Positions 46,108 through 56,740 of a DNA stretch of 64,000 bases are shown here, piece after piece; within the stretch, counting starts at the first letter, position 1, and each line of letters opens with the position of its first letter. Where the stretch lies: assembly GCF_011301715.1 (NCBI RefSeq), contig NZ_CP049870.1, forward strand, positions 2,238,501-2,302,500. The letters run 5' to 3'. The position numbers and the translations under genes were made by a program. Below the pieces are notes generated by a model, which did no database searches, was not told where the DNA came from, and saw only the letters and a program-made list of their open reading frames with translations. The stretch comes from Sphingomonas sp. HDW15A (lineage in GTDB: Bacteria > Pseudomonadota > Alphaproteobacteria > Sphingomonadales > Sphingomonadaceae).

Positions 46108-48222
46108 TCATGTTAAACTCCGAAATTTCATCTTTTCGAGCCGCGCCGCCACCGCCCGCGATTCGGCTGTGCGACCCAACCGCTCAAGCAATTGCATGCG
46201 TTCGTTCATTTCGCGCGGTCGTTCCGGCACGTTGGAAGGCAGTTGTGCAAAGCCGGCAACCCAGGCCTCGCGAGCGGCCTTCCCATCGCCCGTTCGGCGA
46301 CGAATGTCGCCGATCAGCCTATACGTCGTGGCAATCCGGTAACGTGTCCTCAGCGGGTCGGCGTTGGGTTCGCTCCTCGCGGATTCCAGGGCACGGCCTG
46401 CGTGGGTCAAGGCTTCGTTGAGTGATCCGTCGGCGAGCGAAAGCCGGGCCCGCACCAGTTCGCAATTCGTCTGTGCCTCGTGCCAGTCGGATGCGTTGGG
46501 CGCCCGAAGTCGCATTTCGGCGATAAGGCCGCAGCCCTCTTCGGCGATGCCTTTTGCCTGCGTAATACGATCGAGATCGATAAGAACCCTGGCTAACTCC
46601 AGACGCGCAAGTGCGGAATTGCCTTTCCAGATTCCGTTCTCAGGCTCGATCTGGATAAGCTTGGTGGCTTCCACGATCGCGAGCCGGAACTGGCGTGCGG
46701 ACTGCTCGAGCTGGCCGGTGTCGGCCAGCAAGTTGCCGAGCGCCCGTCGTGCCGTCAGCAACGGATCCTGGAATTGGACGTTGTCGCCACCACGCGACAG
46801 ATGGTCGGTGAGTATTGCGATTTGCCGTTCACGCGCTGCTTTCGCCTCCGCCAACTGGCCTCCGTCGCGTCTCGCATCGGCCAGCCAGGCCAGAACATTG
46901 CTGAGTTCACGCTGATATTCGTTATTGTCAGGATATGCGCGCGCGATGGCTAACATCGGCCCAAGCACGGCTTCCATCCGCCTCGAAGTCTCGGCGAATT
47001 GACGCTTGTTGAGCAACACGATGGCCATGTTTTCGGCGGCGTATACGGTTTCCAGCCGCCATTTCAGGTTTGTGGGTTCGATCGCCACCATCCGGTCGGC
47101 GAGGCGCTGGTATTCGCGGGTCGCCGCTTCCGCCTCGTTCAGTCGACCGCGAAGGCGGGCGAGCTCACTGATGTAAAAGACATTCTGCGCATGGTCGAAC
47201 AGCCTCTGTGGATCGCCCGGATTGCGCTCGACCGCCTCGCCCGTGCCGGCCAGCGCCTCGCGGTAAAGCCTTTCGGCAGAATTGAAGTCCTGCCGAGCGA
47301 AAGCGACTTGTGCAGTCAAGGTCAAAGCCTTGGAGCGCTGGAGAAGCCCGGCATCGTCGAGTTCTGAAGCGTCCTGCTTGCTGTAATAAGCGAGTATTCG
47401 TCCACCGACCCCGTCGAGCGCTTCGAGCTTCCCGATCGGCTCGAGCTTGTTCCTGAGATCGCCGAGCATGAACTCCACCAGCCCTTCGGCCTCGCGCCGT
47501 TCCTCGCGGGCTGCGTTGCGTTGGTCGAGGGCGAAGAGTGCGAGGCCGCTGGTGACGGTCATTCCGGCAAGCGATGCAGCGGCCATCCAGACCATCCTCC
47601 TCTGCCGCCGCTGCTGGTCGCGCTGCACGAGATCGTCGAGCCCGACATCGAGCATGCCCGCAACGATCTTGAGGAGCCCGCCGCGCCATCCATCGCCTTC
47701 CACGCGAAGGTCGGCGGCGATCGGCTCGGCAGGTTCGCCTGTGTCCCTTCCGTCGGGCGCAATTCGCTGGCGAAGGGCGGGCGGAAAGCATTCGGTGGCC
47801 GGGTCACCCGAGAACGGCTCGCCGTCCAGAATGGCGGCAAACACCCGGTCTTCGCCGTGAAGGCGCTTGAAGTCGCGTATTTCCTCGTCGACCCAGCGCG
47901 ACTGCGCGGCCTGGGGCGAGCACAGAACGATGAAGCAGCTGGAGGCTTTTAACGCTTCCTGGATCTCGCGTCCGAGGTTGTTCGAAGCAGCGAGCTCCTG
48001 GCGGTCGCGGAAGACCGGTGTCAAACGTTTTGGGATGGTGCCTAGCGGATGCGGGCTCCCGACCAGCTCCTTGGGGACACGGTACCGCTCCAGCCAGTTG
48101 TGGAGCCTTGTTGCGGCTTTCGAATCTTCATGGGCATAGCTCAGGAATGCCCAATAGCGCCGGGCGGACCTGCGCCTTCTTGGTCTGGTAGCGGCATTTG
48201 CGATTGGCGTGAATCGATTCAC
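46108..48222 (-). CDS. TIR domain protein with a membrane span and TPR-like repeats
   Basis: The 704-residue protein has a TIR domain at about 23-165 ('[22 protein letters not shown]', '[11 protein letters not shown]', '[25 protein letters not shown]'). Glu114 in WVDEEI aligns with the catalytic Glu of the SARM1 WVHKE motif, so NADase activity is plausible. One membrane span lies near 210-232. From 290 on come TPR-like helical repeats ('[20 protein letters not shown]', '[22 protein letters not shown]', '[18 protein letters not shown]'), a protein-interaction scaffold. First gene of the four-gene minus-strand operon, divergent from ispG. Role in immunity is inference. Confidence 0.83.
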   Translation of the reverse strand: MNRFTPIANAATRPRRRRSARRYWAFLSYAHEDSKAATRLHNWLERYRVPKELVGSPHPLGTIPKRLTPVFRDRQELAASNNLGREIQEALKASSCFIVLCSPQAAQSRWVDEEIRDFKRLHGEDRVFAAILDGEPFSGDPATECFPPALRQRIAPDGRDTGEPAEPIAADLRVEGDGWRGGLLKIVAGMLDVGLDDLVQRDQQRRQRRMVWMAAASLAGMTVTSGLALFALDQRNAAREERREAEGLVEFMLGDLRNKLEPIGKLEALDGVGGRILAYYSKQDASELDDAGLLQRSKALTLTAQVAFARQDFNSAERLYREALAGTGEAVERNPGDPQRLFDHAQNVFYISELARLRGRLNEAEAATREYQRLADRMVAIEPTNLKWRLETVYAAENMAIVLLNKRQFAETSRRMEAVLGPMLAIARAYPDNNEYQRELSNVLAWLADARRDGGQLAEAKAARERQIAILTDHLSRGGDNVQFQDPLLTARRALGNLLADTGQLEQSARQFRLAIVEATKLIQIEPENGIWKGNSALARLELARVLIDLDRITQAKGIAEEGCGLIAEMRLRAPNASDWHEAQTNCELVRARLSLADGSLNEALTHAGRALESARSEPNADPLRTRYRIATTYRLIGDIRRRTGDGKAAREAWVAGFAQLPSNVPERPREMNERMQLLERLGRTAESRAVAARLEKMKFRSLT

Positions 48223-48320
48223 TGCGATTGCCCCATCGCGAAACGAACATGGGTCAATAACAGATTGTACGCAAAACCGCGATTCTCCGCCGCCTTGGCG
48301 CTTTCGGTACCCTGGACTAT

Positions 48321-49468
48321 ATGACGGAAATGTCGGTTCGACCCTGGCGCGACATCACGCGCCGCCCTCCCGCCAGATCATGGTCGGCAACGTCGCCGTT
48401 GGCGGAGACGCGCCCGTCACTGTCCAGACCATGACCAATACTCCGACATCGGACGCCCGAGCGACGATCGACCAGATCCGCCGCTGCGAGGAAGCCGGGG
48501 TCGACATCATCCGCGTGTCGTGCCCGGATGCAGAGAGCACGGCTGCTCTCAAGCAGATTGTTCGCGCTGCGCGCGTTCCGATCGTCGCCGACATTCATTT
48601 TCACTACAAGCGGGCGCTCGAAGCCGCGGATGCCGGCGCCGCCTGCCTCAGGATCAATCCCGGTAACATCGGCTCGGCCGAGCGCGTTCGCGAAGTGGTC
48701 AATGCCGCGAAGGCCAACGGTTGCGCGATCCGCATCGGGGTAAATGCGGGGAGCCTCGAGAAGGACCTGCTCGAAAAATACGGCGAGCCCTGCCCCGAGG
48801 CTTTGGTCGAGAGCGCGCTCGATCATATCCGGATCCTCGAGGACCACGACTTCCGCGAATATAAGGTGGCCGTCAAAGCCAGCGACCTGTTCCTCGCGGT
48901 CGCCGCCTACCAGCAGCTTGCCGACGCTGTCGATTGTCCCTTGCACCTTGGCATCACCGAGGCCGGCGGCCTGATCAGCGGGACGGTCAAGTCGGCGATC
49001 GGCATCGGCTCCCTCTTGTGGTTCGGGATCGGCGACACGATTCGCGTTTCCCTTTCGGCCGAGCCGGAAGAGGAGGTGCGGGTCGGCTACGAGATTCTGA
49101 AAAGCCTCGGCATTCGCAATCGCGGGGTTCGCGTTGTCTCCTGCCCGAGCTGCGCACGCCAGGGGTTCGACGTCATTCGCACCGTTCAGACGCTTGAAGA
49201 GCGGCTGCAGCACATTCGGACGCCGATGAGCCTTTCGGTGCTGGGCTGCGTCGTCAACGGCCCGGGCGAAGCGCGCGAGACTGATATCGGCATCACTGGC
49301 GGCGGCCAGGGCAAGCACATGGTCTACCTGTCCGGCGTGACCGATCATCACGTCGCCGATGCCGACATGATCGAGCATATCGTGAAGCTGGTCGAGGCCA
49401 AGGCCGCGGAGATTGAAGCCGGAATGAGCGACGCCGGTCATGCCGACCCTGCCGTTGCCGCCGAATAG
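48321..49468 (+). CDS. ispG: IspG, (E)-4-hydroxy-3-methylbut-2-enyl-diphosphate synthase (start region shifted by 1-base deletion)
   Basis: This iron-sulfur enzyme of the MEP isoprenoid pathway has '[24 protein letters not shown]', 'DIIRVSCPD', '[16 protein letters not shown]', and the cluster cysteines in '[14 protein letters not shown]' and '[22 protein letters not shown]'. The natural N-terminus [16 protein letters not shown] begins at the ATG of 48321 in another frame. One missing C at CCC 48365-48367 joins the two; the longer upstream frame from 48209 is spurious. About 382 residues. It is essential in bacteria using only the MEP route, which argues for a sequence error. Confidence 0.92.
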
Positions 49469-50871
49469 GTGGAACGGCTCGACACCAACTATCTCATCAT
49501 CGGCAGCGGATGCTCGGGGCTCGCCTTCGCCGATACACTTCTCGACCAGACCGATGCGGACATCATCATCGCCGACCGCCATGCCAAGCCGGGCGGGCAC
49601 TGGAACGATGCCTACGGCTTCGTCCGCCTTCATCAGCCCTCAGCTTTCTATGGCGTTAACTCGCTCGAACTGAGCGACGGTACAGTAGATCAAATCGGGC
49701 TCAATCAGGGCATGCTGCACCTCGCCAGCGGCGCGCAGGTTTCCGCCTATTTCGAAACGTTTATGGAACGACATCTGCTGCCCAGCGGACGTGTGCGCTA
49801 TTTGCCCCTGACCGAATGGGTGGGCGATGGCCGGCTGCGCAGCATCTTGGGCGGCGAGGAGCGTGAGGTCGCGTACCGCAAGCTCGTCGATTCCACGTAT
49901 TACGGGACGACCGTGCCCTCCACGCACCGTCCGAAGTTCGAGGTTGTTGGCGACGCCCGGCTAGTCCCGCCAAACGTGCTCCCGGCTTTGTGGAAGGAGC
50001 GCGACGACGTGCCATCGGCATTCGTCATTCTCGGCGCGGGAAAGACGGGAATGGATACCGTCGCCTGGCTGCTCCAGGCTGGCGTTATGCAACAGGCCAT
50101 TCATTGGGTGCGGCCTCGCGACGCATGGCTGCTAAATCGCGCAAAGCTTCAGCCCGGCCTCGCCAACTTTGAAGACTCGATCGGCGGCCAGTTGGCGCTG
50201 ATGACGGCCTGGGCCGAGGCCAGCGATGTCGACGAGTTGTTCGAAAAACTGGAAGCGGCCAACTACGTGCTACGGATCGATCGGCACACGCGGCCAACCA
50301 TGTTTCATTACGCGACGAGCTCGCGCGCCGAGGTCGACCTGCTGGCCACAGTGGAAACGGTAATTCGCGACGGGCATGTTAAGCGGATCGAGCCGGGCCG
50401 GTTGGTGTTCGAGGCAGGCGAGCGGGGGTCCCCGCAGATGCCTTGTTCGTCGACTGCACCGCGCCTGCCATCACCCGCAATCCGCCTGTGCCCTTATGGC
50501 AGCACGACCGGATCACCCTGCAGATGGTCCGGATCCCGCAGCCGGCGTTCAGTGCGGCGCTGACCGCCTTTATCGAGGCGCGGTACGACGATGACGAGAA
50601 AAAGAACGCGCTCGCCAGGCCGATTCCGCTGCCAGACCAAATCGGCGACTATCCCGCGGCGAGCCTGGTTGGCATGATGAACCAGAAAGCGTGGAGCGAG
50701 GAGTCAGCCATTCGTGAATGGATTCAGGCTTCGCGGCTTGATGGATTTTCCGGGATGATCGCCGGCATTGCCACTGACGATGTGCAGCGGCGCGATTTGC
50801 TCAGGCGAATGCGCGCGCAAGGACCGGCCGCTTTCGCCAACCTGATGCGGCTGGTGCAGGCCGCAGGATAA
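49469..50871 (+). CDS. FAD/NAD(P)-binding flavoprotein (split by an apparent 1-base deletion)
   Basis: The protein starts with a dinucleotide fold 'NYLIIGSGCSGLAFADTLLDQTDADIIIADRH' then 'GGHWNDAYGFVRLHQPSAFYGVNS', and a second NAD(P)-binding site 'AFVILGAGKTGMDTVAWL' near residue 190, as in flavin monooxygenase-like proteins. The frame breaks at GGGGG 50424-50428; adding one G gives 'GVPADALFVDCTAPAITRNPP' and a C-terminus ending 'MRLVQAAG', about 467 residues in all. It starts with GTG immediately after the ispG stop. Substrate unknown. Confidence 0.82.
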
Positions 50872-50906
50872 TCATTCCTTTACGCCGGCTGCCTAAATCC
50901 TTTGCC

Positions 50907-51428
50907 ATGATGCTGCGCCTCTATGCCATCGTCATCGCTGTCGGTCTCGCAGCCGGGTTGCTGCTGCCAGGCCCGTCGTCGCAAAAGTTGCCGGAGGCAC
51001 GGCCTGTTCGGACGATCTCCGTCGCCGCGCCGGCACAACCAGCCGCTTCGGCGCCAATTGCTAACGGCCCGTGGACCACGCTCCAGCGGCAGGACAATGG
51101 TCATTTTTTTGCGCGGGCCCAGGTGAACGGGCAGAGCGTCGATTTCCTCATCGATACCGGCGCGACGGCAGTAGCTCTGACCGAGAGCGATGCGCGCCGC
51201 CTCGGGATCGTGCTCGACCCGGCCAATTACCGGGTCGTCGGCTCCGGCGCTTCGGGCGCGGTCTACGGGCAGTTCGTCACCCTCGATAGCGTTTCGCTCG
51301 AAGGGAAAAGAGTCGAGCAGGTGTCCGGGGCGGTGCTCAAGGGCTCCGAGGTTTCGTTGCTCGGCCAGTCCTTCCTTTCGCGGATGGGCCATATCGAGAT
51401 CAGCGGCGACCGGATGATCATTCGCTAA
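50907..51428 (+). CDS. Retropepsin-like aspartic protease (TIGR02281 type)
   Basis: The 173-residue protein has an N-terminal membrane anchor (MMLRLYAIVIAVGLAAGLLLPG) and a single retropepsin-like domain with the catalytic 'VDFLIDTGATAVALTESDARRLGI' (DTGAT near residue 90) and 'LLGQSFLSRMGHIEISGDRMIIR' at the end. It should act as a homodimer in the periplasm; the clan-AA family is common in alphaproteobacteria. Target unknown. Confidence 0.88.
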   Translation: MMLRLYAIVIAVGLAAGLLLPGPSSQKLPEARPVRTISVAAPAQPAASAPIANGPWTTLQRQDNGHFFARAQVNGQSVDFLIDTGATAVALTESDARRLGIVLDPANYRVVGSGASGAVYGQFVTLDSVSLEGKRVEQVSGAVLKGSEVSLLGQSFLSRMGHIEISGDRMIIR

Positions 51429-51454
51429 CGCTTTCCTTTGTCGCTCCTCCGGCT

Positions 51455-52372
51455 ATGGCGGCGAGACCCATGAATAACGTTCGCCAGCAGCCCTATCTCG
51501 CCTTTGCGGCCGCTTTGCTCGCGATAGGCGCACTGTCGACGATGGATGCCGTGATGAAGGGGCTGGCGCAGGACCTTGGGGCGTTCGCGACAATGTGCTG
51601 GCGCTCGGTGGCCGCGACGCTGCTGGTCGCACCTATCTATTTTGCGACGCGGAAGCGATGGCCGACGGCGCGGGCGATGAAGCTCCACCTGCTGCGCGGA
51701 ACGCTGATGATACCGATGAGCTTCCTGTTCTTCTGGGGCCTGGCGCTGGTGCCGATGGCACAGGCGATCGCGCTGACCTTCGTCGCGCCGCTGATTGCGC
51801 TGGTGCTGGCGGCGCTATTCCTTGACGAGCCGGTCGGAAAACGCATGACCGGCGGATCGCTGCTTGCCTTCGCCGGTGTGGTGCTGATCTTCATCGGTCA
51901 AGGCCGCGCCGACCTTGGAGACGAGGCGTTGTGGGGATCGATTGCCATCCTCGGCTCGGCGATCTGCTACGCCGTCAACATCGTCGTCATGCGCAGGCAG
52001 GCGCAGAACGCCCGGCCGCTGGAAATCGCCTTCTTCCAGTTCCTGGTCGGCGGAGTCGGCTTCTGGCTCGCGGCGCTGGCCGTCGGCATTCCCGATTATC
52101 CGCAAGGGGCGGAGGGCGGCCTGCTTCTCGCGACGTTATTGGCGATTGCCGGGATGCTGCTGCTCGCCTGGGCCTATGCCCGCGCCGGGGCAGCCTACCT
52201 GTCGGCGACCGAGTATAGCGGTTTCCTCTATGCTGCCGTGCTGGGCTGGCTGGTGTTCGCGGAAGTGCCCTCGCTATTCACCGTTGCCGGCGCGACATTG
52301 ATCATCGCCGGTTGCCTGTTGGCCGCGAAGACCCGCAAGATCGAACATCCGACGCTGGAAAGTCAGGGGTAA
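51455..52372 (+). CDS. EamA/DMT family transporter
   Basis: The 305-residue polytopic protein has ten hydrophobic spans in two EamA halves ('LSTMDAVMKGLAQDLGAFATMCWRS' in the first, 'YARAGAAYLSATEYSGFLYAAVLGWLVFAEVPS' in the second). It resembles S-adenosylmethionine or riboflavin-type DMT carriers in layout, but the substrate cannot be told. ATG 51455 or the ATG 15 bases later are both possible. It lies 4 bases ahead of the SMR gene. Confidence 0.85.
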   Translation: MAARPMNNVRQQPYLAFAAALLAIGALSTMDAVMKGLAQDLGAFATMCWRSVAATLLVAPIYFATRKRWPTARAMKLHLLRGTLMIPMSFLFFWGLALVPMAQAIALTFVAPLIALVLAALFLDEPVGKRMTGGSLLAFAGVVLIFIGQGRADLGDEALWGSIAILGSAICYAVNIVVMRRQAQNARPLEIAFFQFLVGGVGFWLAALAVGIPDYPQGAEGGLLLATLLAIAGMLLLAWAYARAGAAYLSATEYSGFLYAAVLGWLVFAEVPSLFTVAGATLIIAGCLLAAKTRKIEHPTLESQG

Positions 52373-52376
52373 GGAC

Positions 52377-52691
52377 ATGGCGTGGTTCTGGCTGATACTG
52401 GGCGGGCTGTTCGAAGTCGGCTTCACCACATCGCTGCGGTTCGTCGACGGATTTCGCAATTGGTCATGGACGCTCGCCTTCCTCGTCTCGGTGACGATCA
52501 GCATGGCGCTTCTTGAGTATGCCGCGCGCACGATCCCGATGGGCACGGCCTACGCCGTTTGGGGCGGGATTGGCGCAGTGGGCACAGTGCTGGTCGGGAT
52601 CGCATTCTTCGGCGAGCCGGCAGGGCTCGTCCGGGCGCTTCTCATCCTGGTCATTGTAGCGGCAATCGCCGGCTTGCGCCTGATTTCCTGA
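52377..52691 (+). CDS. Small multidrug resistance protein, SugE/Gdx-like
   Basis: The 104-residue, four-span protein has the conserved membrane Glu in 'LGGLFEVGFTTSLRFVDGF' (near residue 13) and 'MGTAYAVWGGIGAVGTVLVGIAFFGE', closest to the SugE/Gdx branch that exports guanidinium. It forms an antiparallel homodimer driven by protons. The 4-base gap to the EamA gene leaves no room for a guanidine riboswitch. AGGA precedes the ATG. Confidence 0.87.
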   Translation: MAWFWLILGGLFEVGFTTSLRFVDGFRNWSWTLAFLVSVTISMALLEYAARTIPMGTAYAVWGGIGAVGTVLVGIAFFGEPAGLVRALLILVIVAAIAGLRLIS

Positions 52692-52779
52692 ATCGTTCGT
52701 AGCTCACAGCGGCTCGTTGGTCGAAAGGGACCGCCCTCCGACAGGGCGCGTTCAGCTTTCACCCCCAAAGGACGCGGCA

Positions 52780-55298
52780 ATGAAGAACCTGTTTGTTGCT
52801 TTGCTTGCCGGTGCCGCACCATCCCCGTTGCTGGCCCAGGAGACACCGCCGTCACCATCCGCCGAGGCGCAGACCCAGGCCGCGCCGGAAGACCCCTTGG
52901 CAGATGACGACGCAATCGTCGTCGTCGGCCAGCGGCTTCCAGGCCAGGTTGTCGGTGACATCCCGCCGGAGAATGTGCTCGACTCCCGCGATATCCGCGC
53001 GACCGGGGCAACCAGCATTTCCGAGCTCCTGGAAGCGGTCGAAAGCCAGACGGGCAGCGCTCGGGGCGGACCAGTGGGCGGCCGGTATTGCTGCTCAACG
53101 GCCAGCGCATCTCCGGCTTCCGCGAGCTTCGCGACCTTCCGCCCGAAGCCATCCAGCGGATGGAAATCCTGCCTGAGGAAGTGGCGCTGAAATACGGCTA
53201 CACCGCCGACCAGAGGGTGGTGAACATCGTGCTTCGTCCCCGCTTCAATTCCACGTCGGCCGAGCTTCGCGGCTCCGCGGCGACCGAAGGCGGATATGCT
53301 GGCGGGTTCGCCGATGGGACGCGCCTGACGATCCGCGACGGCAAGCGCACCTCGATCAACGTTCGGATCGACGGCAACAATCCGCTTTACGAGGCCGAGC
53401 GCGACATCGCTCCCAATTCGGAAAGCAGCGTCGACGAGCGCTCCGCCCGGACTTTGGTCAGCGCCGCACAGTCGGCCCGCGTTACCGGGGTTCATAATCG
53501 GCCGGTTGGAGAAGGCGGCGCGCTAACCGTCACCGGCGAGGCTGCGCGAAGCCACGGCCGTTCCCGCTTCGGGCTCGCCGACTTCGATACGAGTGATGTT
53601 CTGACCCGTGATACCGACACGACCTCGCTTGGACTTGGGACGATCTACAATGCGACCCGGGGCAACTGGCGACTGAGCGTTTCCGGCAATGGCGAATATG
53701 AGCGTTCGGAGAGCGATTCCGAACGCAGCGTCGTCACTGCCCTGACCGACGACAAAAGCAACTCGACCCGAACCAACTTGGTGCTCGACGCGACGGCCAA
53801 TGGGCCATTGTTCAAGCTCGCTGCCGGCGAGGCGACCGCGACGTTCAAGAGTGGCCTGTCGCGGCTCGACTTCGACAGCGAGTCGCGCCGGCGCGACATT
53901 TTCACGCAAGCCGATCTCGGCCGGACGATCGGAGAAGGCTCGGCCAATGTCGATCTTCCGCTTGCCGCAACGGACAGCGCCATCGGCCGCCTCAGCGCCA
54001 ATGCCAATCTAAGGTTCGCCGAGCTTAGCGACTTCGGAACCCTGACCAGCTTCGGCGGCGGTCTCGCCTGGTCGCCAACCACGCGCCTCAACGTCATTAC
54101 CAGCTTCACCCGCGAGGAGGGCGCGCCGACGCTTCAGGAACTCGGTAACCCGCTCGTCGAGACCGATGACGTCCCCTATTTCGATGCGGTTCGCGGCGAA
54201 ACGGTGGAGGTCACGACGCTCACCGGCGGCAACCCGGCTCTCGACTCCGATCGCCGAAGCGTGTGGAAGCTGGGTGCCAACTGGCAGGTGCTTCAGGAAC
54301 CTGACCTTCGCCTTCGCGCGGAATATGTCAGCCAGACCATCGATAATCCCCAGGTCGGCTTCCCGGCGGCGACTCCCGCGCTGGAAGCTGCCTTCCCGGA
54401 ACGCTTCAAGCGCGATGCCGCGTTCAACCTAGTTGCTGTGGACACACGTCCGGTGAATGGCGACCGGTCGCAACGCGACACCATCCGCTGGGGCCTCAAT
54501 TTCAGCAAATCCCTGAAGTCCGCGACCCCGACTCGCGAGCAGATCGAGGCGCTTCGCCAGCGGTTTGGCGCCTCGGTTCGAACGCGGAGCGCTGGCGACA
54601 CCCGGCAAGACGCCGGCGAAGCGGAGGCCCCACAAGGAACGGCACCTTCGCCAAGCCAGGCGCCTCGGCCCGCCGTTGGAGAGAGAACGCCGAATGCCGA
54701 AGGCGGGCCACCTCGGGAAGGTGGAGAATTCCGGGGCGGCGGACGTGGTGGGCGCGGCGGTGGCTATTTCGGCGGCCGCAACGGCGGACGGCTGACGTTC
54801 TCGCTCAACCACACGATTGCGTTGAAGGACGAGCTGCAGATCGCCTCTGGCCTTCCCAAGCTGAACTATCTCGATGGTGAAGCAGTGAGTTCTACGGGCG
54901 GGCGGCCGCGCCACGTCGTCGAGTCGGAAAGCGGCTATTACAACAACGGGCTTGGCGTGCGGCTAATGGCCGACTGGCGTAGCGCGACCCGTGTCGACAG
55001 CCTGACGGGGCCGGACCTCAAGTTCGACCAATACGCGACCTTCGACCTGCGCCTGTTCGCCAACCTTGGCGAACGCTTCGACCTTGTTGCCAGGAATCCG
55101 TTCCTCTTTGGAAGCTCGGTTCGGTTCGAGGTGAAGAATATTTTCAACGCCAGGCCGCAGGTGCGCAACAGAGACGGGGTCGTGCCCTTCGCCTATCAGG
55201 AGGATCTGCTTGAGCCGATTGGCCGGACGGTGTCGATCAGCTTCAGAAAGCTGTTCCTTCCGCGCCGCTTCCAGCGTCCACCTGGCAGAGCCCGCTAG
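52780..55298 (+). CDS. TonB-dependent receptor with an RGG-rich insert (split by an apparent 1-base deletion)
   Basis: The N-terminus has a signal peptide ([20 protein letters not shown]), an acidic Pro/Ala linker and '[49 protein letters not shown]'. The frame breaks near 53084-53085; adding one G gives '[42 protein letters not shown]', the usual plug. The barrel carries an unusual insert near 54590-54790 rich in Gln, Pro and Arg-Gly-Gly before '[16 protein letters not shown]'. About 839 residues. AAAGGA precedes the ATG. Its 3' end overlaps ppa by 4 bases. Confidence 0.87.
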
Positions 55299-55831
55299 GC
55301 CGGAACAGCGCTCGCGCGGGCGATCGATTCCTCGACAACGCGCCTCGCCGCCTCCGCATCACCCCAGGTTCCGACCCGAACCCACTTTTCGGCTTCGAGG
55401 TCTTTATAGTGGGTGAAGAAGTGCTCGATCTGTTCGACCACGATCGGCGGCAGGTCAGTGTAATTGGCGACGTCTTTGTAATAGGGCGACACGCGGGTGA
55501 CCGGCACGGCGAGAACCTTTTCATCGCCGCCAGCCTCATCCTCCAGATAAAGGACGCCTACCGGTCGAACCGCAATGATGACGCCCGGCTGGAGCGTCCA
55601 GCGTGTCATTACAAGGCAGTCGAGCGGATCGCCGTCGAGGCACAGGGTTTGCGGAATGAAACCGTAATTGGCCGGGTAGCGCATCGGAGTGTGGAGGATC
55701 CGGTCGACGACCATCGCCCCGCTTTTCTTGTCGAATTCATATTTGACGGGCTCGCCCCCGATCGGGACTTCGATGAGCACGTTGACGGTGTTCGGCACGT
55801 CGGGGCCGGCGGGAATCAGGTCGATGTTCAT
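55295..55831 (-). CDS. ppa: Inorganic pyrophosphatase (family I)
   Basis: The 178-residue soluble pyrophosphatase has '[29 protein letters not shown]', '[24 protein letters not shown]' (the metal-binding DxDPxD) and '[18 protein letters not shown]', with '[19 protein letters not shown]' near the end. It hydrolyses the pyrophosphate released by biosynthesis. Length is normal for bacterial enzymes. It is convergent with the TonB receptor gene and divergent from aqpZ. Confidence 0.96.
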   Translation of the reverse strand: MNIDLIPAGPDVPNTVNVLIEVPIGGEPVKYEFDKKSGAMVVDRILHTPMRYPANYGFIPQTLCLDGDPLDCLVMTRWTLQPGVIIAVRPVGVLYLEDEAGGDEKVLAVPVTRVSPYYKDVANYTDLPPIVVEQIEHFFTHYKDLEAEKWVRVGTWGDAEAARRVVEESIARASAVPA

Positions 55832-55945
55832 GATGCCGCGCCTCTAGCGATGCGGCCAAGCGAAAACCACCCCTCGGGGTTAGCCCCAGTAGGCAATCGG
55901 CTCCTGATGAGTCACCCCAGTCGTGTTTCGAACGAGGGGGCAATC

Positions 55946-56677
55946 ATGGCCAGCATGACCAACAAGGCTGTAGCGGAGTTCATCGGCACGTTCTGGCTGG
56001 TGCTCGGCGGCTGCGGAAGCGCGGTGCTTGCGGCGGGTTTTCCGGATGTCGGCATCGGATTGCTCGGCGTGTCCCTGGCATTCGGCCTTACGGTCGTGAC
56101 CATGGCTTACTCGATCGGCCATATTTCCGGCTGCCATCTCAACCCGGCGGTGACCATCGGCTTGTGGGCCGGCGGGCGCTTCGACGGCAAGGACATCCCT
56201 GTTTACGTCATTGCGCAGGTGCTCGGTGCGATCGCGGCGGCTTATACGCTTTATGTCATCGCCAGTGGACAGCCCGGCTACGTGCTTGAGCCCAATGGCT
56301 TGGCCATCAACGGCGTCGGCGACCATTCGCCGGGCGGTTACTCATTGGTATCCGGCATCGTCACCGAGGTCGTCATGACCCTGTTCTTCCTGTTGGTAAT
56401 CATGGGTTCGACACACAGCAGCGCGCCGGCGGGATTTGCGCCATTGGCCATCGGCCTGTCGCTGACGCTCATCCATCTCATCTCGATCCCGGTCACAAAC
56501 ACGTCGGTCAATCCGGCGCGGAGCACGGGACCTGCGCTGATCGTCGGCGGCCTTGCGCTGCACCAGTTGTGGATATTCTGGCTTGCGCCGATCGTGGGCG
56601 CGGTACTTGGCGGAAGGCTCTATCGGTCACTGTCGCCGGAAGTCGCGCTGAAGCCAGATATCGAGGGCAAATCCTAA
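55946..56677 (+). CDS. aqpZ: Aquaporin Z
   Basis: The 243-residue channel has six spans and two NPA boxes, '[11 protein letters not shown]' (near residue 64) and '[11 protein letters not shown]' (near 190). The selectivity-filter His and Arg ('[19 protein letters not shown]') are as in E. coli AqpZ, so it should pass water rather than glycerol. GAGGGGG lies 5-6 bases before the ATG at 55946, which decides the start over the long open frame upstream. Confidence 0.94.
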   Translation: MASMTNKAVAEFIGTFWLVLGGCGSAVLAAGFPDVGIGLLGVSLAFGLTVVTMAYSIGHISGCHLNPAVTIGLWAGGRFDGKDIPVYVIAQVLGAIAAAYTLYVIASGQPGYVLEPNGLAINGVGDHSPGGYSLVSGIVTEVVMTLFFLLVIMGSTHSSAPAGFAPLAIGLSLTLIHLISIPVTNTSVNPARSTGPALIVGGLALHQLWIFWLAPIVGAVLGGRLYRSLSPEVALKPDIEGKS

Positions 56678-56740
56678 CCGAACGGCCGTCCAAGGCGGGT
56701 AGTTGGCGAAACCCCGGGTTGCCGCTATCGCGCCCAAGCA

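Noticed and set aside
42860..48222. Classical Thoeris system
   Set aside because: The TIR gene is present but no ThsA-type SIR2-SLOG or macro-TM protein exists; the SLOG domain is fused to different membrane segments, so only a loose analogy is justified.
48317..49633. Minus-strand open frame of 438 codons under ispG
   Set aside because: Antisense shadow of ispG, which has intact cluster-cysteine motifs.
52370..52379. Guanidine riboswitch ahead of the SugE/Gdx-like gene
   Set aside because: The gap to the upstream transporter gene is 4 bases.
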